64,000 nucleotides of DNA from Betaproteobacteria bacterium. GTDB lineage: Bacteria > Pseudomonadota > Gammaproteobacteria > Burkholderiales > SHXO01. Below are positions 1 to 9,525 of the stretch, piece by piece (position 1 is the first letter of the stretch; each line of letters starts with the position of its first letter). The stretch is from the NCBI GenBank assembly GCA_025356655.1, contig JANXRW010000142.1:1-64000 (forward strand). Direction: 5' to 3'. The position numbers were made by a program, and so were the translations under genes. The notes below the pieces were generated by a model. The model did no database searches. It saw only the letters and a program-made list of their open reading frames with translations, and was not told the origin of the DNA.

Positions 1-403
<403 letters not shown>

Positions 404-610
404 AATCTCTGCTCCGCAATTACCTGTCGGTCTACGTCGGTGGATAAATCCACCAGCGCTTTCCAACTTGTTTTCGCGGGCACTTCCGATAATTCAAAAC
501 TCATGGCGCACCCACGTCTTTCGCACGTTCTCACAGAACTTTCGTCCCGAAATTCCGTAGCGAAATCAGTAAGGCTGCCCGGAAGCGCCCACACCTATCG
601 GCTGTTCAAA

Positions 611-623
611 TTTTTAAAGAGCT
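611..623 (-). promoter_or_regulatory. rRNA leader boxA antitermination element
   Basis: The minus strand reads AGCTCTTTAAAAA followed by TTTGAACAGCC, close to the boxA consensus TGCTCTTTAACA found in proteobacterial rRNA leaders, where NusB/NusE (S10) bind. It lies about 210 nt upstream of the 16S 5' end and 50 nt downstream of the promoter, the normal place. The ~350 bp between 16S and tyrS holds no gene; it is the rRNA leader. Confidence 0.8.
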
Positions 624-671
624 GTCCCGTCACGCGCTTGCTTTGCAGTCCGTGCGCCACGGGAGGAACGG

Positions 672-699
672 ATTATACGGATGCAAAAGCGGACGTCAA
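672..699 (-). promoter_or_regulatory. sigma70 promoter of the rRNA operon
   Basis: The minus strand has TTGACG (694-699) and a perfect TATAAT (672-677) separated by 16 bp. Upstream is a moderately A/T-rich, UP-element-like stretch (CCTAAAAGACGAAAGTTTTG). Transcription would start near 664 and run through boxA into 16S. It sits directly behind the tyrS stop, and I see no terminator between tyrS and the promoter. Confidence 0.85.
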
Positions 700-752
700 G
701 CATTCCGCAAAACTTTCGTCTTTTAGGCTCGACGGCACGGCATGGCACCAGC

Positions 753-1952
753 TCAGGCGAGCGCGACCCGGGCGAAACGGCGCTTACCCACCTGGAGAAT
801 CACGGTGGTGCCGCGCTGCAGCAGCAGGGCTTTGTCGGAGACCTTGGCCCCGTCCACGCGCACGCCCCCCGCATCGATGGCGCGCAGCGCCTCAGAGGTG
901 CTGGCGGTCAACCCAATCCGTCGCAGCACCTGGCTGAGCCGCAGGTCCTCCCCCTGAAGCTTCAAGTGGTGCTCCTGGATATCCTCTGGCAACTGGCCCT
1001 GCCGGAACCGTGCCTCGAACTGGGCGTTCGCGTGCTCGGCGGCCTGCGCTCCATGAAACCGCGCGACGATCTCGCGGGCGAGCAGAACCTTTATATCCCG
1101 TGGATTTCGCCCCTGCTGTGTTTCCTGGCGCCAGCCCTCGATGACGGAGCCGGACTCCAGCGATAGCAGCTCCAGATAACGCCACATCAAGGGATCCGAA
1201 ATGGACATCAGCTTGCCGAAGATCTCCCCTGCGGGCTCGTTTATACCCACGTAATTGCCCAGAGACTTGGACATCTTATTCACCCCGTCCAACCCTTCCA
1301 GCAGGGGCATGGTTAAGATGCACTGCGGCGGTTGCCCGAAGTGCTTCTGCAGTTCCCTGCCCACGAGCAGATTGAACTTCTGGTCCGTGCCCCCCAACTC
1401 CAGATCCGCCCGCAGGGCGACGGAGTCGTAACCCTGCACCAGCGGATACAGGAACTCATGGATGGCAATGGGTTGGTTCCCCCGGTAGCGCTTGCCGAAA
1501 TCATCCCGCTCGAGCATCCGGGCTACGGTATGAGTAGAGGCCAGTTTGATCAGGTCTCCGGCGCTCTGGCGCCCCATCCAAGTCGAGTTGAAAGCCACTT
1601 CGGTGCGATCAGGGTCCAGGAGCTTGAAAACCTGCTCTTTATAAGTGCGCGCGTTCGCCTCGACCTGGTCGGGTGACAGCGGGGGCCGTGTGGCGTTCTT
1701 CCCGGTCGGATCTCCAATGAGGCCGGTAAAATCCCCAATCAAGAAGATGATGTGGTGCCCCAGGTCCTGCAGTTGCCGGAGCTTGGTGATGAGCACCGTG
1801 TGCCCGAGATGTAGGTCCGGCGCCGTCGGGTCGAACCCAGCCTTGATGCGCAGGGGCCGGCCCAGGGCCAGCTTGGCGGCCATTTCTTGCTCGACGAGCA
1901 GTTCCTCGCAGCCCCGTTTGATGATGTCGAGGTTGCTCTCGACGGAACTCAT
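753..1952 (-). CDS. tyrS: tyrosine--tRNA ligase
   Basis: Class I aminoacyl-tRNA synthetase that charges tRNA-Tyr in the cytoplasm. The 399-residue protein has the HIGH-type motif HLGH at residues 48-51 and KMSKS at 226-230. A C-terminal S4 RNA-binding domain lies at about 333-395 ([10 protein letters not shown]...VRVDGAKV). Length and motif layout match the TyrS2-like bacterial form of about 400 residues. It lies just upstream of, and in the same direction as, the rRNA operon, and is divergent from the M23 peptidase gene across about 115 bp. Confidence 0.97.
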   Translation of the reverse strand: MSSVESNLDIIKRGCEELLVEQEMAAKLALGRPLRIKAGFDPTAPDLHLGHTVLITKLRQLQDLGHHIIFLIGDFTGLIGDPTGKNATRPPLSPDQVEANARTYKEQVFKLLDPDRTEVAFNSTWMGRQSAGDLIKLASTHTVARMLERDDFGKRYRGNQPIAIHEFLYPLVQGYDSVALRADLELGGTDQKFNLLVGRELQKHFGQPPQCILTMPLLEGLDGVNKMSKSLGNYVGINEPAGEIFGKLMSISDPLMWRYLELLSLESGSVIEGWRQETQQGRNPRDIKVLLAREIVARFHGAQAAEHANAQFEARFRQGQLPEDIQEHHLKLQGEDLRLSQVLRRIGLTASTSEALRAIDAGGVRVDGAKVSDKALLLQRGTTVILQVGKRRFARVALA

Positions 1953-2082
1953 CAGCGCATCACCATAAAGAAGCGTGCGCCACCGCCGTTAACCCAGGTA
2001 AGAAGTGCCCGCAGGGGGCACGGGCATGAACTATGCGTTTTCATGAAATCCGTTAAATGCAGTTTTCTTGCAACCGTGTAAA

Positions 2083-3462
2083 ATGTGCGCCTCGTGGAGT
2101 GGTCAGGAAACGGATCCCATTGAGGTGTCGCCACGATTAGCCGCCAAGAAGCCAAGGAAAACCAACATTCTAGCCGAAACAGACGAGCAACTCCGCCGCC
2201 GCCGCAGCCGTTTATGGCTCGTGGGACTTCTGAGCCTGCCCCTAATTGGTGCGGTCGCCGCCTTCGGAATCGCTCCCAACACCATAACGGAGCCCGTGAC
2301 CCTGCGCGAAGTGGTTGACGATCTGGCGCTGGAGGTGCCCGCTTCAGAGGTGTCCACCGACGAGCCGTTCTGGCGTGAGGAGCGAATTCAGCGCGGCGAT
2401 ACGGTGGCATCGCTCCTCTCCAGGCTTCAGGTCGACGATGCTGAAGCGCTGCGCTTCCTCCGGTCGTCCGAGCGCGTACGGCCGCTTTACCAACTGGTCC
2501 CCGGCCGCATCCTGCGAGCAGTCACCAAGGCCTCCGGTGAATTGGTGTCGCTTCGCTATGCCACCAGCGACGGGACAGAACTACGGGTCGAGCGCACGGA
2601 CATCGGATTCAAGGCCACGCAGCGTGTCCTGGAGATGGAACGGCGGCTGGTGATGAGTTCGGGGGAAATTCACAGTTCGCTTTTTGCAGCCATGGACAGC
2701 GCGGGCTTGGGCGACCACGTGGCCACGCAACTGGCAGACATATTCTCCGCGGAGATCGACTTCAACCGGGATCTGCGTCCAGGGGACCGGTTCTCGGTGG
2801 TGTTCGAGGCGTTTTACCACGAGGGGGAATTCGTTCGCACGGGCCGCATCGTAGGCAGCGAGTTCATCTCCCGCGGCACCCGGCACCGGGCCGTCTACTT
2901 CCCTGACGGCGCAGGTGGCGGCTACTTCACGCCCGAGGGGCGTAACCTCAAGCGGGCCTTTCTGCGCTCACCACTGGAGTTCTCCCGTATCAGTTCGGGC
3001 TTCAGTGAATCGAGGCTCCACCCGGTACTGAACGTCTGGCGCGCGCATCGCGGCGTGGACTATGCGGCCCCGACGGGAACTCGCGTACGTAGCACAGCCG
3101 ACGGTGAGATCATCTTCGCGGGTCATCAAAGCGGCTACGGCAATGTGGTCGTGGTGCGGCACCGCAGCGGCTATGCCACGGCCTACGGGCACCTTTCGGG
3201 CTTTTCCCGCGGGCTTCATACTGGCCAGCGCATTGGCCAAGGCGACGTGATCGGCTATGTGGGAATGACAGGGCTCGCCACCGGTCCTCACCTTCACTAC
3301 GAGTTTCGGGTCAACGGCGTGCATCAGAATCCCCTGCGCATGGCCACACCGGGGGGCGAGCCCATTACACCCGGACGTCGCCCGCAGTTCGAGGGCGCGG
3401 TCGCGCAGATGCTGGAGCGCCTGGACCTGATCCGAGGCATGAATCTGGCACTGGTCAACTGA
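2083..3462 (+). CDS. M23 family peptidoglycan endopeptidase (MepM/OapA-like)
   Basis: Predicted LytM-type zinc endopeptidase cleaving peptidoglycan cross-links in the periplasm. A basic N-terminus (LRRRRSR) precedes one membrane anchor, followed by a LysM/OapA-like segment (RGDTVASLLSRL). The C-terminal LytM domain carries the zinc motifs HRGVDY and GPHLHYEF, so it should be active. The start is uncertain: the track opens at TTG 2068, I chose ATG 2083, and GTG 2125 is also possible because TAAAAT overlapping the ATG could be a -10 element. anmK follows about 45 nt downstream, consistent with a wall turnover/recycling pair. Confidence 0.9.
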   Translation: MCASWSGQETDPIEVSPRLAAKKPRKTNILAETDEQLRRRRSRLWLVGLLSLPLIGAVAAFGIAPNTITEPVTLREVVDDLALEVPASEVSTDEPFWREERIQRGDTVASLLSRLQVDDAEALRFLRSSERVRPLYQLVPGRILRAVTKASGELVSLRYATSDGTELRVERTDIGFKATQRVLEMERRLVMSSGEIHSSLFAAMDSAGLGDHVATQLADIFSAEIDFNRDLRPGDRFSVVFEAFYHEGEFVRTGRIVGSEFISRGTRHRAVYFPDGAGGGYFTPEGRNLKRAFLRSPLEFSRISSGFSESRLHPVLNVWRAHRGVDYAAPTGTRVRSTADGEIIFAGHQSGYGNVVVVRHRSGYATAYGHLSGFSRGLHTGQRIGQGDVIGYVGMTGLATGPHLHYEFRVNGVHQNPLRMATPGGEPITPGRRPQFEGAVAQMLERLDLIRGMNLALVN

Positions 3463-3506
3463 CCCTGCCCACCCAGCTACACCGCGGGCCCTACATCCTG
3501 GGGCTC

Positions 3507-4574
3507 ATGTCTGGCACCAGCCTCGACGGCGTGGATGCCGTCGCAGTGGATTTCGGTCGCGCCCCCTGGAGGCTCGCCGGCTCGATCTACCGCCCCTACC
3601 CGCCGGCGCTTCGCCAGCAGTTCGCTGACATCCAGCAGCCGGGCTTTGACGAATTCAACCGTGGGGGGCTATTGGCGGGCGACCTGTGCCGCGAGTACGC
3701 TCGGGCGGTGGCCGGCCTGCTCAGCGCGGCCGGAATCTCCCCTCTGCAGGTCGCGGCCATTGGCTGTCACGGACAGACCTTACGCCACCAGCCCGGCCTC
3801 GGGTACACGCTGCAACTAATGAATGGCGGACTGCTAGCGGAGCTGAGCGGGTGCCCGGTGATCTGCGATTTCCGCAGCAGAGATGTCGCTGCGGGCGGCC
3901 AGGGCGCACCACTCGTTCCAGCCTTCCACCAAGCGGCCTTCGCGCACCCGTCGCGGCATCGGGCGCTGGTCAACATCGGCGGCATTGCCAATATTACGGA
4001 CCTGGCTCCCGGGCGCGCCGTCAGCGGATTCGACTGCGGCCCCGGCAACGTGCTGCTCGACGGATGGGCGGAGCGGCATTTAGGCGCGCCCTATGACGGC
4101 GGCGGTCAATTCGCGCGGCGCGGGGTTGTTGATTCCGCTCTCCTGAAGCGCCTGCTGGCCGAGCCCTTCCTCCAAATGCCACCTCCCAAGAGCACGGGAC
4201 GCGAAACCTTCAATCTGGATTGGGTGGAACGGTCTTTGCGCAACGGGCTCAGGCCCCAGGACGTGCAGGCCACATTGCTTGAGGTCACGGTAGTGGCCAT
4301 CGGGCAAGCGTTGCGGCGCTATTGCGAAGGGACGGAGGAACTCTACGTCTGCGGTGGGGGTGCGCACAACTTGCGGTTGATGGAGCGACTGGCGGAGACC
4401 CTTCCCGGCGTGCGGCTCGCTCCGAGCGATGAACTAGGAATCGCCGCCGACTGGGTAGAGGCCTTCGCATTTGCTTGGCTGGCCAAGCAACACCTAGACG
4501 GAGCGGCGGGAAACGTCCCTTCGGTCACCGGGGCCGCTGGCCCCCGGGTGCTGGGTGCACTCTATCCGGCCTGA
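3507..4574 (+). CDS. anmK: anhydro-N-acetylmuramic acid kinase
   Basis: Phosphorylates and hydrolyses 1,6-anhydro-MurNAc recovered from peptidoglycan turnover to MurNAc-6-phosphate. The ASKHA-fold signature MSGTSLDGVD opens the protein, and the second nucleotide-binding motifs NIGGIANI and CGGGAHN are present. The family normally has several residues before MSGTS, and the codons upstream (HRGPYILGL) look coding. However, no ATG, GTG or TTG is in frame there, so translation may begin at CTG 3459/3465, or the gene has a minimal N-terminus. It is convergent with erpA across a hairpin. Confidence 0.95.
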   Translation: MSGTSLDGVDAVAVDFGRAPWRLAGSIYRPYPPALRQQFADIQQPGFDEFNRGGLLAGDLCREYARAVAGLLSAAGISPLQVAAIGCHGQTLRHQPGLGYTLQLMNGGLLAELSGCPVICDFRSRDVAAGGQGAPLVPAFHQAAFAHPSRHRALVNIGGIANITDLAPGRAVSGFDCGPGNVLLDGWAERHLGAPYDGGGQFARRGVVDSALLKRLLAEPFLQMPPPKSTGRETFNLDWVERSLRNGLRPQDVQATLLEVTVVAIGQALRRYCEGTEELYVCGGGAHNLRLMERLAETLPGVRLAPSDELGIAADWVEAFAFAWLAKQHLDGAAGNVPSVTGAAGPRVLGALYPA

Positions 4575-4607
4575 GGCCGTGTGATCCTTGGTCGGACGGC
4601 CTTAGGC
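4569..4607. terminator. hairpin between convergent anmK and erpA
   Basis: Twelve-base arms GCCTGAGGCCGT (4569-4580) and ACGGCCTTAGGC (4596-4607) pair with one mismatch around a 15-nt loop. The hairpin contains both stop codons of the convergent genes. There is no strong U-tract on either side, so it could be a weak bidirectional terminator or a 3'-end stabiliser. Confidence 0.5.
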
Positions 4608-4952
4608 GGAGAACGACGAGCCGCAACCGCAGGTGGAAGTCGCATTGGGGTTCTTGATGACGAACTGAGCCCCCTCGATACCGTCCGTGTAATCGATTTC
4701 TGCGCCGACTAAATACTGGTAGCTCATGGGATCGATCAGCAACGTCACGCCGTTCTTGACCATGGCCGTGTCGTCCTCGCTGACCGCCTCGTCAAACGTG
4801 AACCCGTATTGGAAGCCGGAGCAACCGCCGCCCGTAACGAACACGCGCAGTTTGAGTTCTTCGTTCCCTTCCTCGTCGATCAGTTCGCGAACCTTGTTAG
4901 CTGCACTGTCGGTGAAGATCAGCGGGCTGGGTATTTCCGACATGGCGTTCAT
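4602..4952 (-). CDS. erpA: iron-sulfur cluster insertion protein ErpA
   Basis: A-type Fe-S carrier that delivers clusters to apoproteins. The 116 residues have the conserved cysteines at C44 (GGGCSGF) and C108/C110 (TCGCGSSF) and the typical [10 protein letters not shown] segment. M4 is an alternative start. The gene overlaps the upstream bactofilin gene by 4 nt (ATGA), so the two are translationally coupled. The neighbours bactofilin, the DUF6776-like protein and argC are on the same strand. Confidence 0.96.
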   Translation of the reverse strand: MNAMSEIPSPLIFTDSAANKVRELIDEEGNEELKLRVFVTGGGCSGFQYGFTFDEAVSEDDTAMVKNGVTLLIDPMSYQYLVGAEIDYTDGIEGAQFVIKNPNATSTCGCGSSFSA

Positions 4953-5419
4953 TGTTCTGCTCCCGGTTTACCCGCTATTAGATCAGTATGCGCCCCATCC
5001 ATCGGGGGGTCAACGCCCTCAGGCGCTCTGGGCAACGCCAGCAGCGTGGCGGAATGGGTTCCGTCCTCGTGCACGAGCCGCCCTTGTACCACTGCGCCGA
5101 CCTGGATCTCAAGGCTGCGGTAGTGCACGTCGCCTTGGACCTTGGCGTGCACCTGCAATTCCAAGTACTCCGTTGCATGCACGGGCCCCAGGACTGCGCC
5201 ATTGATCAGCGCATGGGACACATGGATCTCGCCCTCGATCCGCGCCTTCTCACTGAGCACCAGCGTCGCCGGCTCGCCGCCAGTGGATCGCACGTTCCCC
5301 TTCACCCAGCCATCCACGCGCAGGCCGCCCGTGAAGGACAGGTCGCCGTCGACCACGGTGCCGTGCCCCACGAGGCTGTCAATGCGGGCCTTGGGCTTGT
5401 TCGATCCACCTCCGAACAT
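4949..5419 (-). CDS. bactofilin family polymer-forming protein
   Basis: Bactofilins polymerise without nucleotides into membrane-associated filaments and often scaffold cell-wall enzymes. The 156 residues show the right-handed beta-helix repeat pattern ([36 protein letters not shown]) after a short MFGGGSNK tail, and end in a Pro-rich segment. The M23 peptidase nearby is a typical functional partner of bactofilins, which is inference from context. It overlaps erpA by 4 nt. Confidence 0.9.
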   Translation of the reverse strand: MFGGGSNKPKARIDSLVGHGTVVDGDLSFTGGLRVDGWVKGNVRSTGGEPATLVLSEKARIEGEIHVSHALINGAVLGPVHATEYLELQVHAKVQGDVHYRSLEIQVGAVVQGRLVHEDGTHSATLLALPRAPEGVDPPMDGAHTDLIAGKPGAEQ

Positions 5420-5433
5420 TGGAGCGCCTCCCT

Positions 5434-6132
5434 TTAGGATAGGTTAACGATTTGGGACGATACCGGTGTATCCCCACCGTTTTCAAACACGCGTACTTGT
5501 ACGCGCTTGACCACTGCAGCTCGCGGGACGTTGAAGGTCCCTTCGATGCGCTGGTAAAGCCGGAAGCTCAAGGTGTAGCCCGGGGACTCCCGCCGCGCCG
5601 GGAGGACCAGGACCTGAGTCCGCCCTTCCTGCTCCAAATCCACCACCAACTCGAGCCGCCCCTCAAAACCTGGCCCACGGCTTCGGGTGTGCACCAAGAG
5701 GAAGCGATAACGCAACTCCCCGGGCAAGGCCTGGGGCTCGACCCGCAAACGGTTGATCCGGACGGCGCCGGCGGCGTCCCGGCGGCCTAGCCCCAGGGTC
5801 TGAAAAAAAGCCAGATCTTCCTTGAGCAGTGCGTTTTCATCGGCCTGCGCCTTTAACTGAGCAGACAGATTGGCCTGGGTGGCATGTTCAATTTCCAGTT
5901 GGCGTTCCAGGGCCGCGGGGCGCAGCGGCGTCTCTGACTCAGCGGCCGCCAGCGGCTGCACGCCACCGGTAGGCTGTGCATGTCGCCCTAGCGCATAGCC
6001 TGCCCCGAGGGCTAATGTCAGGCAAAGGGCCAGGGCCAACCCAATCAGCGCCCAAGCGGCACCAGAGAGCTCCTGGCGGATGGCGACGGGGCCGGCTCTC
6101 AGACTGAAGCCAACTCTGCGCGAGCGAGCCAC
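5434..6132 (-). CDS. DUF6776-like single-pass membrane protein
   Basis: Function unknown. The 232-residue protein has a basic cytoplasmic N-terminus, one transmembrane segment at about 26-48 and a coiled coil at about 75-115 (ALERQLEIEHATQANLSAQLKAQ). A beta-rich C-terminal domain follows (LRYRFLLVHTRSRG). This layout matches the DUF6776 family, found next to bactofilin genes in betaproteobacteria. It starts with GTG directly after the argC TGA (TGAGTG), so it is coupled to argC, and bactofilin follows 14 nt downstream. It could tether bactofilin filaments to the membrane; this is speculation. Confidence 0.75.
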   Translation of the reverse strand: MARSRRVGFSLRAGPVAIRQELSGAAWALIGLALALCLTLALGAGYALGRHAQPTGGVQPLAAAESETPLRPAALERQLEIEHATQANLSAQLKAQADENALLKEDLAFFQTLGLGRRDAAGAVRINRLRVEPQALPGELRYRFLLVHTRSRGPGFEGRLELVVDLEQEGRTQVLVLPARRESPGYTLSFRLYQRIEGTFNVPRAAVVKRVQVRVFENGGDTPVSSQIVNLS

Positions 6133-7161
6133 TCAGGGTAGCAGGGCAACCTGCTCGAGGCCGGAGGTCTCGGCCAGGTCAAACATGATGTTCATGTTCT
6201 GCACCGCCTGCCCGGCCGCCCCCTTGACCAGGTTATCGATCACCGAGAGCACGACCACCATGTCCGCCCCTTGTGGCCGATGCACCGCGAGCCTGCAGGT
6301 ATTGGCGCCGCGGACGCCACGGGTCTCGGGATGGCTCCCGACCGGCATCACGTCCACGAAGGGTTCACCCCGGTAGCGTTCCTCATAGAGGGCCTGGAGG
6401 TCGGTGACCTGAGTCTGGCGCGCGTAGAGGGTCGCATGAATACCCCGGATCGCCGGCGTCAGATGCGGCACGAAGGTAAGCCCGACGTCGCTTCCCCGCA
6501 GCATAGAAAGTCCCTGCCGGATCTCCGGCAGATGCCGGTGGCCAGGCACGCCGTAGGCCTTGAAGCTGTCCGCTGCCTCCGCGAAGAGGCTGTGGGTTTC
6601 CGCCTTTCGGCCAGCGCCGCTCACCCCGGACTTGGCGTCGGCAATGAGTTGGCCCGCATCGACCACACCCGCCTCGAGCAGGGGCAGGAACCCCAACTGA
6701 ACGGCCGTCGGGTAGCACCCCGGATTTGCAACTAGCCGTGCCGTACGGATCTGCTCGCGGTTCATCTCGGGCAAACCGTAGACCGCTTCACCGAGCAGTT
6801 CCGGGCAGGCGTGAGGCTCCCCATACCACTGCGTCCAGAGCGCAGCATCGCGCAGGCGGAAATCTGCCGCCAGGTCAATCACGCGCACACCGGACGCCAG
6901 CAGTTCGGGAACCTGCCGCATAGCCACCCCCGTGGGAGTCGCGAAAAAGACCAAATCGCAGGTCTGCAACTGTGCCGTGGCTGGATCAGAGAATGCCAGG
7001 TCCAGATGCCCGCGAAGGTTCTGAAACATCGTGGCGACGGGTATCCCCGCCTCCTTCCGCGAGGTGATGGCCACCAGTTCGACTGCGGGATGGCGAGACA
7101 GTAGCCGCAGCAACTCCACTCCCGTATAGCCGGTTCCGCCAACGATAGCCGCGCGAATCAT
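6133..7161 (-). CDS. argC: N-acetyl-gamma-glutamyl-phosphate reductase
   Basis: Third step of arginine biosynthesis: NADPH-dependent reduction of N-acetylglutamyl-phosphate to the semialdehyde. The 342 residues start with a Rossmann motif [10 protein letters not shown] and have the catalytic cysteine at C149 in ANPGCYPTA, with the later HRHLPEI motif. Length is typical of the type 1 family. An SD-like AAAGGGA precedes the ATG. It follows rpsI on the same strand, but a terminator lies between them. Confidence 0.97.
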   Translation of the reverse strand: MIRAAIVGGTGYTGVELLRLLSRHPAVELVAITSRKEAGIPVATMFQNLRGHLDLAFSDPATAQLQTCDLVFFATPTGVAMRQVPELLASGVRVIDLAADFRLRDAALWTQWYGEPHACPELLGEAVYGLPEMNREQIRTARLVANPGCYPTAVQLGFLPLLEAGVVDAGQLIADAKSGVSGAGRKAETHSLFAEAADSFKAYGVPGHRHLPEIRQGLSMLRGSDVGLTFVPHLTPAIRGIHATLYARQTQVTDLQALYEERYRGEPFVDVMPVGSHPETRGVRGANTCRLAVHRPQGADMVVVLSVIDNLVKGAAGQAVQNMNIMFDLAETSGLEQVALLP

Positions 7162-7264
7162 CTTCAGTCCCTTTTTGTTACCTGCCCCGACGGGCTCCTT
7201 CGCCGCGCTTGCGCCCGCAGTATAGTCCTCACGTCAACCGAAGGCCCTTCTTGGGGACGCACGA

Positions 7265-7292
7265 ACAAAAAAGCCGCCCTCGGGCGGCTTTT
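7265..7292 (-). terminator. intrinsic terminator after rpsI
   Basis: On the minus strand, AAGCCGCC pairs with GGCGGCTT around a CGAG loop and is followed by TTTTTTG. This is a canonical GC stem with a U-tract 15 nt after the rpsI stop. The plus strand also carries four T after the stem, so it may work in both directions. Confidence 0.92.
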
Positions 7293-7307
7293 CTGCAGGC
7301 GCCAGGA

Positions 7308-7700
7308 TCAGCGCTTGGAGAACTGCTTGCGACGACGGGCCTTGTGGAAACCAACCTTCTTTCGCTCCACTTCCCGCGCATCGCGCGTCACCAGCCCTGC
7401 CTTCTTGAGAGAGGGCTTCAGGGTGGCATCGTAATTGATGAGCGCCCGAGTAATGCCGTGGCGGGCAGCACCCGCTTGGCCGGACTCGCCGCCACCCTTG
7501 ACGTTGATAGCGATATCGAAAGTCAACAGATGGTTTGCCAAAGCCAACGGCTGGCGCACGATCATGCGCCCGGTCTCCCGCGAAAAGAACTCGTCCACCG
7601 GACGCCCGTTGACTACGATTGCGCCCTTGCCGGGCCGCAAGAAGACACGCGCGACCGCGCTTTTGCGACGGCCCGTTCCGTAATAGTGCTGCATCGCCAT
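7308..7700 (-). CDS. rpsI: 30S ribosomal protein S9
   Basis: The 130-residue ribosomal protein has the signature [12 protein letters not shown] near the N-terminus and the basic C-terminal tail ending QFSKR that reaches the P-site tRNA. Length is standard. It is the second gene of the rplM-rpsI operon, 25 nt after rplM, and is followed by an intrinsic terminator. Confidence 0.98.
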   Translation of the reverse strand: MAMQHYYGTGRRKSAVARVFLRPGKGAIVVNGRPVDEFFSRETGRMIVRQPLALANHLLTFDIAINVKGGGESGQAGAARHGITRALINYDATLKPSLKKAGLVTRDAREVERKKVGFHKARRRKQFSKR

Positions 7701-7725
7701 GGTTATGTGTCGCCTCGCCCCTGAG

Positions 7726-8154
7726 CTAGAACGTCAGTTCCTGGGGCTGCTGTGCCGCATGCGGATGGCTGGCCCCGGAATAAATTTTCAGTTTGCGGAA
7801 CATCGCGTACCCAAGAGGCCCCTTGGGCAGCATGCCCTTGACGGCTTTTTCCAGGGGGCGCGAGGGAAACCGCGCGTGCATCTTGCCAAATGTGGTCTTG
7901 AAAATGCCGCCGACAAAGCCACTGTGCCGATAGTAGATCTTTTTATCGGCCTTATCGCCCGTGACGCGCATCTTGTCGACGTTCACCACGACGATGAAGT
8001 CCCCGGTGTCCACATGAGGCGTGAACTCAGGCTTGTGTTTGCCGCGCAGCCGCTTGGCTATTTCCACGGCGAGCCGGCCGAGAACACGGTCAGTCGCATC
8101 GATGAGGACCCAGGCGCGCTGGACTTCGGCGGGCTTGGCCGAGAAGGTTTTCAT
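7726..8154 (-). CDS. rplM: 50S ribosomal protein L13
   Basis: The 142-residue protein shows the family blocks [28 protein letters not shown] and [10 protein letters not shown]. It is first in the rplM-rpsI operon. A near-consensus sigma70 promoter lies 50-78 nt upstream, leaving a leader of about 40 nt that contains a small imperfect repeat (TGCGGCTTTC/ATCCGCAGG) where autogenous control could act. Confidence 0.98.
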   Translation of the reverse strand: MKTFSAKPAEVQRAWVLIDATDRVLGRLAVEIAKRLRGKHKPEFTPHVDTGDFIVVVNVDKMRVTGDKADKKIYYRHSGFVGGIFKTTFGKMHARFPSRPLEKAVKGMLPKGPLGYAMFRKLKIYSGASHPHAAQQPQELTF

Positions 8155-8203
8155 GAAGCGGTTCCCTCAAAACAGACTATCGCCTGCGGATAGAAAGCCG
8201 CAG

Positions 8204-8232
8204 ATGATAGGGTGTGGCCGGGGAGATGTCAA
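8204..8232 (-). promoter_or_regulatory. sigma70 promoter of rplM-rpsI
   Basis: The minus strand has a perfect TTGACA (8227-8232), a 17-bp spacer and TATCAT (8204-8209, 5 of 6 consensus). Predicted start is about 8197, giving a ~40-nt leader for rplM. It overlaps the first codons of the longest open frame of the divergent protease, which supports the shorter start chosen for that gene. Confidence 0.88.
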
Positions 8233-8336
8233 CTCATACCTTGCGTGGGATCCCCGGAGGGCGGCGCAGTGCCTCTTTCGGCCCAGAGCCGCCTGAATTC
8301 GGCCATAATCCGCGCGTCTACTTATCCCACAAGCCC

Positions 8337-9518
8337 ATGCTGCAGAAACTCTGGCTGACCTTCGCGCAGGTAGCGACCCTTGGTTTGGGGCTGCTGCTCG
8401 TGGTCGAGACCTTGCGCCCGGATTTGCTTCCTCTTCGACCCGGTCCGGCGAGCGGGTCGCGCCCGGAAGTGCAGGCGCGGGCAAGCGCGCGCGAGGCGGT
8501 GGGCGGCGCGATCTCTTACAGTACGGCGGCACGCCGGGCGATGCCTGCGGTGGTCAACATCTTCACGAGCAAGGAAGTTAAGAAGCGGCGCCCGCCCTTC
8601 ATGGACGATCCGGTATTCCGGCGCTTTTTCGGTGACGCCGGCGAAGCCGACACGCAGCGCAGTTCCAGCCTCGGCTCGGGTGTGATCGTGCGCCCCGATG
8701 GTTACATTCTGACCAACAATCACGTGGTTCGAACCGCCGACGAGATCCAAGTCGCGCTCAACGACGGCCGCCAAGCGCGGGCGAAGATCGTCGGTCTGGA
8801 CCCCGAGAGCGACTTGGCTGTGCTGCGCGTGGATATGAACTCCCTGCCGGCCATTTCCTTCGGCCAATCAGAGCGACTCGCCGTCGGCGACGTGGTGCTG
8901 GCCATCGGAAACCCCTTCGGGGTAGGCCAGACGGTGACGATGGGGATCGTCAGCGCGCTGGGGCGCAGCCACTTGGGCATCAACACCTTTGAGGACTTCG
9001 TTCAGACCGATGCTGCCATCAACCCCGGCAACTCAGGCGGTGCGCTGGTGGACACAGCCGGGAATCTGATTGGTGTGAATACGGCGATCTTCTCGCAGAG
9101 CGGCGGCAATCTGGGAATCGGCTTCGCCATCCCGGCCCACCTTGCTCGGAAGGTCATGGACGAGATCATCCAAACGGGAGGGGTTACCCGCGGCTGGATC
9201 GGCGTGGAGGTTCAGGATCTCACCTCGGAGTTGGCGGAGTCGTTCAAGCTGCCGGCCTTGCACGGGGTGCTCATCGCCGGCGTGGTCAAGGGCGGGCCGG
9301 CGGATCGGGCGGGTGTGAGAGCGGGCGACATCCTGATCGGGATCGGCAGCAAGGCCGTAGGCGACTCTTCCGCCATGCTCAACCTGGTGGCCGGCTCGCC
9401 GCCCGGCAAGGCCACGACGTTGAAGCTCATGCGCAACAACGCTGAACTAATCGTAACCGTAGCCGTCGGCAAACGCCCCAAAGCCAAGCCGGGGGGGGAC
9501 GCGGACGAGGACAACTAG
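8337..9518 (+). CDS. membrane-anchored HtrA-type serine protease (DegS-like, one PDZ)
   Basis: Trypsin-like periplasmic protease for envelope quality control or stress signalling. From ATG 8337 it has 393 residues: an N-terminal anchor at about 6-24, a catalytic triad H129 (NNHVV), D159 (ESDLAVL) and S233 (NPGNSGGAL), and a single PDZ domain at about 285-380. One PDZ and an uncleaved anchor resemble DegS/AlgW more than DegP. The track start at 8214 would place 41 implausible residues over the rplM promoter. It is convergent with tatC, 7 bp apart. Confidence 0.93.
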   Translation: MLQKLWLTFAQVATLGLGLLLVVETLRPDLLPLRPGPASGSRPEVQARASAREAVGGAISYSTAARRAMPAVVNIFTSKEVKKRRPPFMDDPVFRRFFGDAGEADTQRSSSLGSGVIVRPDGYILTNNHVVRTADEIQVALNDGRQARAKIVGLDPESDLAVLRVDMNSLPAISFGQSERLAVGDVVLAIGNPFGVGQTVTMGIVSALGRSHLGINTFEDFVQTDAAINPGNSGGALVDTAGNLIGVNTAIFSQSGGNLGIGFAIPAHLARKVMDEIIQTGGVTRGWIGVEVQDLTSELAESFKLPALHGVLIAGVVKGGPADRAGVRAGDILIGIGSKAVGDSSAMLNLVAGSPPGKATTLKLMRNNAELIVTVAVGKRPKAKPGGDADEDN

Positions 9519-9525
9519 CGTGTTC

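Noticed and set aside
7195-7245. TTGACG and TATACT on the minus strand upstream of argC
   Set aside because: The two hexamers are only 7 bp apart, so they cannot form one promoter. A TATACT with another -35 is possible but unsupported.
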